From the NCBI RefSeq assembly GCF_040954835.1, contig NC_090714.1:6808501-6872500 (forward strand): a stretch of 64,000 nucleotides of DNA, read 5' to 3'. Source of the DNA: Lepisosteus oculatus. Its lineage: Eukaryota > Chordata > Actinopteri > Semionotiformes > Lepisosteidae. The notes under the pieces are model-generated. The model was not told the DNA's origin. It was given only the letters and a program-made list of their open reading frames with translations, and ran no database searches. Positions within the stretch are counted from its first letter, which is position 1, and the number at the start of each line of letters is the position of its first letter. The translations under genes were made by a program, and so were the position numbers. Shown here piece by piece: positions 1-9,400 of this stretch.

Positions 1-352
1 TAAGTTTATGTGTACATCTATCAGGTGCTGGAAGTATCTTTCCACTCTTGAATGAGAACGCTATCCTCAAACAATGGTGCTTTTGGGACATGTCTGTAAT
101 AGGTTACATGCACATCTTCAGTGTTTGGAACCCTCTTTCAGCCAACCAATACATTATTTTTCTTTGCCTCTTGGGGTAGTAATATCCATCTCATCTTCTC
201 TACTGATGCACTGTATATGTTTATGCAGTCTTGGTTAGTTCTTGTGTTAAGTCAGAAGACAGGTTTGTTTCCTGATGTCCCAGAAAAGGCCGGAGTGCAG
301 TTCTGTGTCACTCTGCCTGGATGGTGAGTGAGCCTCTGTTTGTGTCTGGCAG

Positions 353-436
353 CCTGCAGAAGAACTCCATCACTGCAGAGGGAGGCAAGCTGATTGCCGA
401 GGCGTTGAAGAAAAACCGGAGCCTGAAAGAACTGAT
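353..436 (+). CDS. NLRC3: NLRC3 LRR exon 1 of the window
   Basis: 84-bp phase-2 exon between AG (351-352) and GTAAG (437). It reads LQKNSITAEGGKLIAEAL and continues to KELI. This is the most 5' coding exon visible; I saw no LRR exon in positions 1-350. Confidence 0.85.
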
Positions 437-3400
437 GTAAGAGAGAGGCAAGGGAACAAGAAATAGGTGTATTCCCTGCTGAAAAGAGAAGAAAGGAAAC
501 ACAACATTTCGGCTGTGGAATCTTCTTTGAGTGTGAGAAAGAGGCAGCCAATTACAGGACAGGCAGCTACCCTGTCCCACCCCCATGAGAAAGTTCTTAA
601 CCAATCACATACCAGATTCTGCGCAATGTCTTCACACTGTCAGCGAATCACAGCAGAGGCATCTGCTCCTTTTAAAGTTACTGTTCACAGAAAAAGGCGC
701 AGCACTGTGTCTATTGATTTTGATTCAAGGTTAACCACGTAAATAGGACTCTTGTGAATCTGTACATAGCACTAGTGATAATCATATTTTTAAAGCAAAA
801 TTATAGAGCTTATTTCTGAAAACTATCAAAGGGAAAAAGGGGGAGTAAATTATTTTGCTAGATTTAGCCCTTTATATGACACTTGTTTCTTTTCTCCCTT
901 CAGTCTGTCCAGTAACCAGCTTGGTGACAAGGGGGCCACTGCGCTGGCCCAGGCGCTGATGGAGAACCACAGCCTTGTCGCTCTTCAGTGCGTCTGGAGT
1001 ATTACTGTTCCTCTTCCTTTCAAGTGATATTCAGCATGAATATTCAACATGAAGTGTGACAAAAAAACCAAAGTCAGAGCAAAAATACTTCAGTTTCCCT
1101 AGCGTTGCTTTTCCTTAGTGTTGTTCAGGGTGAAATCTTGTTTTTTTTCCAGTGTTTTCTGGAAAACCAAACAGCTAATGACTAGAAAGGTAGAATCTTG
1201 TGGGGATGTAGAAGCTGATGTTGTTGTTTTTGATCTGAATTGGTCTGGTATGTTTATCATGGGTGAAGTCTTTGCTGGAAAGTGTCTTCAAGACAGTATA
1301 TTGTAGATGGAGATGGGTATATTATGTTGTGTGTCTCAAAACCATGAATCGGCCCTTTCAGGGTAACTTTCATAATATACACTGCACTGTCATTAACTAG
1401 GAATATGATAAGCCAGTATGTTGTACAAGAACTTAATTCACAGTAGATAAGAGTATGAATCATGAAAGGCAGGCATACCTTACATCCCATAATACACCCA
1501 TCTCGGCTAGGCCTGCCTCGCTCTTATCACTTTTCTGTTTCAATGATTGCAGCCTCCGGAGCAATTCCATTAGTAACAAAGGGGTCACAGCGCTGACACG
1601 GGCTCTCAAGCACAACAGAGGACTGACTGACCTCAAGTGAGTGCCCAATATATGATCTCTACCATAGGTCACCTGATGCGAATTCACTGTGCTTTGTCGC
1701 TCTCCTAAATGCATTTTGCTGGACTAAATGGCTTGAAAATTAAATCTGATAGCATACATTAATTAATTTATTATAATTGCTGTTATTTTCTTTAACTCTT
1801 AAACGTAAACGCATGAATAACTAGTTTAATTAAGATTTATTTCTCAAAATTAAGCTGTGCGCTGCTGCATTAGAGTTCAATCCCTGAATTATTAATTGAT
1901 TAATTAATTTAGCCATTGTTGGCTTCATGTCACCGCACATTAGGCTGGAGCCATGAAAGAACAGGGTGACTTTTTTACAATGCACACGCAGACTGATAAC
2001 ACAAGAAAATGGCAAATTCCTGAAAACTGCCCCTCTGCCTGAGTTGAAATCGACATCTGAGTCCGCACTCTGTGCTCACCTTACAGAGATGCCCCAATGT
2101 GAAGCTAGTCTGTAGCTCTGATCAATAGGAGTGTCCTTCATCAAAAAAAACTTTGATTTCTCTGTCACCTGAGCTTTCCTTCCCAGAAGTCACAGTGTTC
2201 ACTACATATCAAAACCTCTACAATTGTTAGTTTCGCAGCATACTGTATACTGCATACTGTAGGTCTTTCAGGGTTAATCAATAATTAATAATTAATTATA
2301 ATTGTTTACACTTATATAGCGCTCTTCTGGACACTCCACTCAAAGCGCTTTACAGGTAATGGGGACTCCCCTCCACCACCACCAGTGTGCAGCCCCACCT
2401 GGATGATGCGATGGCAGCCATAGTGCGCCAGAACGCTCACCACACATCAGCTCTCAGTGGGGAGGAGAGCAGAGTAATGAAGCCAATTCATATATATTTT
2501 TTTATAAATATAATTTTTATTTATTAAATAAATGATAACCCCAAATTGTAAAGATTTTGCCTAGAATAAACCCAAGTGGATCGTTTAATTAAGGGCACCG
2601 AAGTGCTTTGTTCCCTGGCACAGCTTTGTTGAAAAAATAATAAGTCAGACATACTGAGTTAAACAAATATTTATTAACAATAGCAACACAACAACAACAC
2701 ACAATATACAAGTTACTCTATTTATAGTACAAACAAGTGGCTAAGGGGCCTACATCCTGACCAGCCAGAAAAACCCTAGACTGCTATCAAGTATTCAAAT
2801 GCTATATAACACCTACACAGGTCAACGAGAGAGAAACCTACCTTCTGCACCAAACAGAATACAACCTAAAATTAAATTTCTCTCTATATATAAATCTGAA
2901 TGCTACAAAGTGAATGGGGACCTATAATACAGAACCTATTGTAACAATGCATTTACTAACCAGGAAAGGCTATTTTTAACCTAGGGATTCTGTATACAGG
3001 AAATCAGAGTTTCCTAAAAACATCGTACTGGCAAGCTCTGTTAACAAGCTTAAAATATTTAACTCAAATCTGGTCTTTATGGATGATGTGGATTAGAAAC
3101 TCTCTCCTGCCACTGTCCCTTCTCTCTCCTTGTGTCTTTCTGTCCATTTTCTTCCTCTTTCTCCCTGCTGCTCTCTTCTGTCAACCTGCCTGTTCGATAA
3201 TCTGTTCCTCAACTGTTGATGACCCTTCATCATTTACCCAGAACCTGATTAACTAGGATTAACCAGGCAATTCCTTTGACCAGTGTGTCTCACACCTAAT
3301 TTAAGGTAAACAGTAAACACTTCAGTTTGTTTCTTGCTTTGAAACTGCTGAAAACTTCAAATGTCGACACTTGGGAGGTGTTTGACATTTAATGTTCTAC

Positions 3401-6400
3401 ATTATAATGCAGAATGTGAATTATCTGTTTATTGCCTTGCTTATTTGCAGTACTGTAGGTAAGGGAGAGGACTGTCTCAGTATGTTATTATTGTGCTGTC
3501 AAACTGAGATGATGTTTCTGTCCCATCTTCCTCTCTCATATTCCAGCCTTAGGGAGAACTCCATAGGTGTGGAAGGAGCGAAGGAGATTGCCAACGCACT
3601 ACAAGAGAACAGCACACTGAGAAACCTGGAGTGAGTTTGCACGTTCACTGCAGCTGGCTCCATAGCCATTCCTACTTGCTTGGTTAATTCATTTACTACT
3701 CAGTTACCAGTAAGGTGTAACTTATTTCATTTCAGAAGTTGATTCAAGCTTCCGGGCTTTGTCTGCTGTTGACTATCACCTTAACTAAAACAGAAGATAC
3801 TCAGCACATAATTAGCTTCTAATTTGCATATCTCATAGCTGGTTTTACACAGGGGAAGGATGGAAATGTATGATTTCAGCAGCTGCTCGGTCAGGTCTTG
3901 GGAAAATCAAGCGCAACATTTCCTCCTGGCCTTCAGCTGGTTGTGTTTCAGTCTCAGCTGTGGAGCTTAACGAGGACCTCATGCGCAGATGAAGATGAAG
4001 CTGCTGTTGGTTTTTTGCAGATATAAATCTGAAAGCGATTGTTGGCAATGCAATTCTAAAGCAGGAAGAAGGAGGGCACCGGGAGATTCAAGTGGGCGTC
4101 TATGCTGTGGGTGTCTATCTTACCCTCTCTCTCTCCGTCTTCTTAGTCTGACGGCGAATCTCCTGCATGATGAGGGTGCCAAAGCCATTGCAGGAGCCAT
4201 TAAGGGGAACCGTGCCTTAACCTCCTTGCAGTAAGTACCCCGATGAAGAAAGTGAGCCACAGGCCCTGGAGGGGTTCCCCACATCATGTGTGTTGTGACT
4301 GGCCATCATATCCTAACTCTCGTGATGGCCATACCTAGCACCTGTGAAGGACATTGAATCTGCCCAGTATTACTGTAGCTGGATGACATAATTAGAACCA
4401 ACCACTACCAAAAACTCACATTGAGCTGAGGAACTCGAACAGCTGTTTCTGCAAGAAGTGAGTGTATCGGCCTTGGCAATTTCACTGGTTAGCTTGTTCC
4501 ACACCGAGACAAGCCTGTGTGTAAAAGTTGACTTCCTGTTCTTGGTCTTATTGTGCACTTCATCTTAGTTTCTTTGTTTTAAAGCTTCCCTGTAATTTCC
4601 CCTTTTGACCTCTGGTTCATGTAGCACTGTTGATTCTGTAAGTAGGTAATCAGGTTGATTTTGTCAATGGTTTTGCATGTTTTGCAATGCATGGTCTTCT
4701 CTGTTCTAGACTAGAAATAGCCATCTCTTTTAGGCATAGGTAATACATGATAATTTGTAGACCCCTGTGGCCCTTGGGGATGTGCGCAAAGGAAAAATGG
4801 TGTAATGAGTTGAGTTTAAGCTGAGTATGATTTCCAACATGAATGCAATTTGCTGACCCTCTGTTCATGGATAGGGTTGGGATTATTTGACATTGAGCAT
4901 TGTCTGCTTTCTACAAAACAGTATCTCCTTTGCCTTCCTGGGTGAATGCAAGCCTGCAGTGATGTCACTGAGAGGCATGAAGCTCCTCCAATGAGTGCTA
5001 ACTCGCCTGTCCAACTCTGTGAAGCTCGCAGCGTGTCAGTGATGAATGGCCTGATGGGTAGGCGGGGGAGCTCATCTAGCTGTGAGGAAACAATGAGCAA
5101 TTCCATATAGGATGGAGATACATTAAGAAAAATATTACTATGTGGTGCAATGCAGGGAGTGTCTGGTGTGGGGGGCAGAGCCCCAGATTAAGGGTGACGT
5201 GTTGCCGTGGAAACCACACCTGACATGAATAAGTGGAAATAACGGCAGGCGTAGGAATGTAGGAGTGGTTTAAAACTAGCCTGAATACTTCATGAAGGGA
5301 AAGATCCAGCAGGACCTCAGTCTTACTGTGGCTGCAGTGGTGAGAGGACGAATGCGGAGGGTCTACTGTGAGAGAGCCGAGCTGAAGGACGACAGTGGCG
5401 GGTGTGAGACGCTACCAGTCTGGGCAATGTTAGAAGAGCGTCCTACCGTGTATAAGTGAACAGATTAGCTGCTGTAGTAACCCTGTGAGGGGGTGGAGAA
5501 GAACGACAATCCTGGAGGGGATTGTGAGAAGAATAGCCTGCGAGGAAAAAAGTGAAAAGGTCCGTTTGCGAGGAGACTGACAGAAGAAACGGAGCTTTAT
5601 GAGAAAAGGATCCTAAAGGAGCGTGAAGGGGTGAATGGGAGCCTGACCATGCCCAATGTGGAGACAACTACCCCCGTGGCATCACATTAGTATCTTAAAA
5701 ATCTAAAATGAATACTGAATGATATTCTGTTGATACATCTGAGAACTCAGCAGCCCTAGGGAGGGATGAAATCAAAATCATGACACACAAATTCCAAGTG
5801 CGTTACTTGGCTCTGGCCTTATGTTTGTTAAAGCCCCCATACATCTGCCTAATATAAACAACAAGCATCAGGTCTGGAAAATACGTGTGGCATGTGGGCT
5901 GGTAACGATTTAATCCAGTGTTAATGAATTTAGTGTGGGAGTTAAGTCCTGGCTGCCGTTTAGCAACCACAACAGTAGCTGAAAATTAAATAGAGCTACT
6001 GTACATCTTAAACTTCTTTTTATTTCTAGTTGTTTGTCATAATTTTCTTTGCTGGAACAAACGATCACTAAAAGGTCTCTCTTCACAATTTTTCGTATTC
6101 CACTACAGAACTATAGTGCCTCAAAAGACTATAAAAGGAAGAGGTGCTGATCCAGGTGAAGGTGAAAGCAGAAAGGTTGCACACTTTCTGAGCTGAGCCA
6201 GAGGTTTGTCAAAGGATGTCTCACAATTTAGCCTGACATTTCCTGTGGCTTCTGCTTCTTTGATAGTGTGGTTTACAGTTACCGTAGAGACAAAACTATG
6301 CACAAAACATTGTATTGTTTTTTTGTTAATTCAATTAGCGTTACATACAATTAGGAATTGACAATTATTTTTTTATGATATCTCCACTCAATTTGAAATC

Positions 6401-9400
6401 GGCAATGACTCAACTCAGCTTGTGACTACAGCTGTCATCCAGACTTGGGGAGAATTAAGAGCAGCGGACATGCCTTACCCTTCTAATGTGCTCACATGTC
6501 AGAGTTATTTTTTCTGCAATTGTCTGCGAGCTCCATAGAGTCTTACAGGAGAGTTAGTTCAAATTGGAGGAGCAGTGAGTCTCTCATCGATGTCACTGCA
6601 GGCTTGAGGCCGCCATGCACATTTGCAGGAGTGGGTGTTTTCCCCAAGGCCACAAAGGCAGGTTGCCCACCCTGCCCTGGTAACTCTGCAAATTGTGTTT
6701 GCCCTTTGGAGAATCCTCATCACTCTTGGCTTGCAGCTGGCAAAGATCCGTTTAATTGAGTCTTTGACTTAAACAGGTCCAGTCAAAGGATACCTGTTTG
6801 TAATTCATCAATTGATCTTTTTGCAGATTTTGTTGCAATGTTTCCATTCTTAAAGGTCCCAAATGGTTCCATTTTGCACAATGAGTAAAAAGATCATGAG
6901 CAAGTTCTTTCCAAGAGCATGTCCAGTTGATTCTAGTAGCCTCAAACTGATTTAAGTGGACGTGCCTGGACTGTAACACGGTACTGCAGTAATTTATAGA
7001 TGCCCTGGTGACCAGGAAATAAAATAACAATGAATGGATATAGAGAAAAATACATAAAAGAAATTATAATTTATGTATGGTGTAAGCTGCACCTAGAATG
7101 TCTTGAGCCATTAACTCCAATCCCAGTCACAACTACCCAATTGCTTACAGCACTAGACCCAATCTTAATCTATTACCCTAATCGGAATTGAATCCCACAC
7201 CCCAGTGATGTTGATTGTGTGGAAGCAGTGACACTTACAGGGGGGTTGTTGGATCTGATGGGCCTCGGTTGTCGTAACCCAGCTGTTTCTGTTGGCCTTG
7301 TTTTCCAGCCTCCAGTGGAATTTCATCAAATCCAAAGCTGCCAAGGCCCTGGCTCAAGCACTACAGTCGAACAGCACCCTGCAGTGTCTGGAGTAGGTCT
7401 TCCCGCCCTTGCGTTGCGCTGCTGTTGGATTAGGGCTAGCTCGGGGTCCTCCTTGCTTTCCAGCACGGATGAGCGCTGCTTTTGTTCTGGACTGATTCAA
7501 TTGCGATTTGCTCAGCTGCTTTTAATTAAAATCAATTAAACTTAAACAGCAAACCAGTTATTTCCTTTTACAGCGTGATCACCGGAGAGGAAATCAAACA
7601 ATATCGTCATCTTGTGTTTCTTAATGAAACTCGGAAGAACATTTACACTGACTTGTGTCGTTTTAAAGTGGCCATATTTTTCTTTATTTATTATGACCAT
7701 TCATGTGGCCATGTTTATTAACCAGAACAACACCCATCGATATCTGCTGCAGGTCAGCCACTGAGATATTGGCAGTTTGAAATCTTCATCCAGTGGAGGG
7801 GGGGGGAATACAGCTTTCTGAATCTGGTCTTCTGTCATTGACGCAGTGCCTCTTCTCTCTATGTGTTCTGTGCGTCTCCACAGCCTGCAGGAAAACGCCA
7901 TTGGAGACGACGGCATGGTCGCGCTAGCTGGGGCCCTGAAGACCAACACGGCTCTCACCTCCCTCTAGTAAGTGTTCATTCTCGCCCTGGATCAATCTGC
8001 CCTGTCCGTCCAGCGATGCCACAATAGCACAGTGCAATCCCAAGTGGCTCAAGCAGTAGCAGCGCCTATTTGGAGCAATTAAGGTCCAGGAGCCCTTCCA
8101 GTACAGGCCCCCAGCTATACGGGGATCGGGTTGAATTCTGCCAGCTTGTCACACAACAGCGACTCCTTGTGGCTTGCAATGGCCTGTGAGCCTGCAGTGC
8201 AATTAATTAATTAATGTTGCATCTCCTGTTGGCTGTTCAAAGGAAACACCTCATTCATCCAGGGCTAGTAGGAACATCACAGGTGGAAGTCAGCTTAATT
8301 TTCAGTTTATTCCTTGCTGAAAAGAGAAGAGAGAAAACACAACATTTCGGCTGTTCCTTTGCAGACTACGCATGCTGACGCACCTACCCCCCCATGAACT
8401 ACTTAATTTGCAGTTGCTTCCAAATGGTCTCCCTAATACTGACCTTGTTACCCCTTTCAAGATATCAGCTTGCATTTGAAGCAGCAGTGGCCTTCTCAAA
8501 GCTAATGAACTGGCGACTGCAGCTTCTTGTGGAAATGGAGGCACTTTCTCATCCATCACAGTTGGCAGAAAAGTGACATCACACAAACAGCAGCCAGGAG
8601 GACAAGGTTCTCAGAACCAAATGCTAAGTGCAGGAGGTGCAAAGCCTGATTTTTAAAAACCTTGCTGGGGTTCAAGCAATGAAAAATGAAATAACAATGA
8701 ATTAGGTATTTTATACTGTATAAGCTAATGTCAACTCTTTAAAGACCTATTACAGTCCATTGGTAGACCATTCTAGGCAAACACCAGACTTATCCCACCT
8801 TGTTTCCTCCCAATTCAACTTTGTTTCAATCTGTTCACATGGGATTGCTGAAGTTGGCATGGTCAGGAATAGCGCAATGCGGAAAAGATGACCTAGAATC
8901 GCACCAAAGGCTTTCGACTGAATATGTGACTGGTAATCAATGGGAAAGGCTGATGATAAAAAGATTTTACCGCTGAAAGTGAGAATTGATCGATTGTAGA
9001 AGCTCTTGCTGATCTGGCTGTCTGTGTTCCAAGTCTGCAGGGAGTGTCAGTTGGCAAAGCTGGTGCCATCGCCCTAGCAGACACCCTGAAAGTCAACCAG
9101 ACTCTGCGCACGCTGGAGTAAGTACCTATCGTGCCCCCCCCCGCCCCCCGTCTCTCTCGCTCTGCTTTACTCAGAAGGTGGGTGAGGGCTGCAGGTTTTC
9201 TCCATCAGCTAAGCCCATCCATCCACAGGTCTCACACCGCAAAGGTCAAACAAGTGACCCATGGAAAAAGCTCAAATGACTGTTCTTAAAGGTCATGCCG
9301 GACGTGGGCTTTTGTACTGTGTTGGGTGTGAAACACACGAATGTCTGGAGGCCTGGAGTCGGGAGAAGGGCAGCGGCGCAGTGCGTCACGTCCCCTGTGG

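Noticed and set aside
1..352. A further LRR exon upstream of 353
   Set aside because: No 84-bp phase-2 segment with the LRR pattern is present; the next exon must be left of the window.
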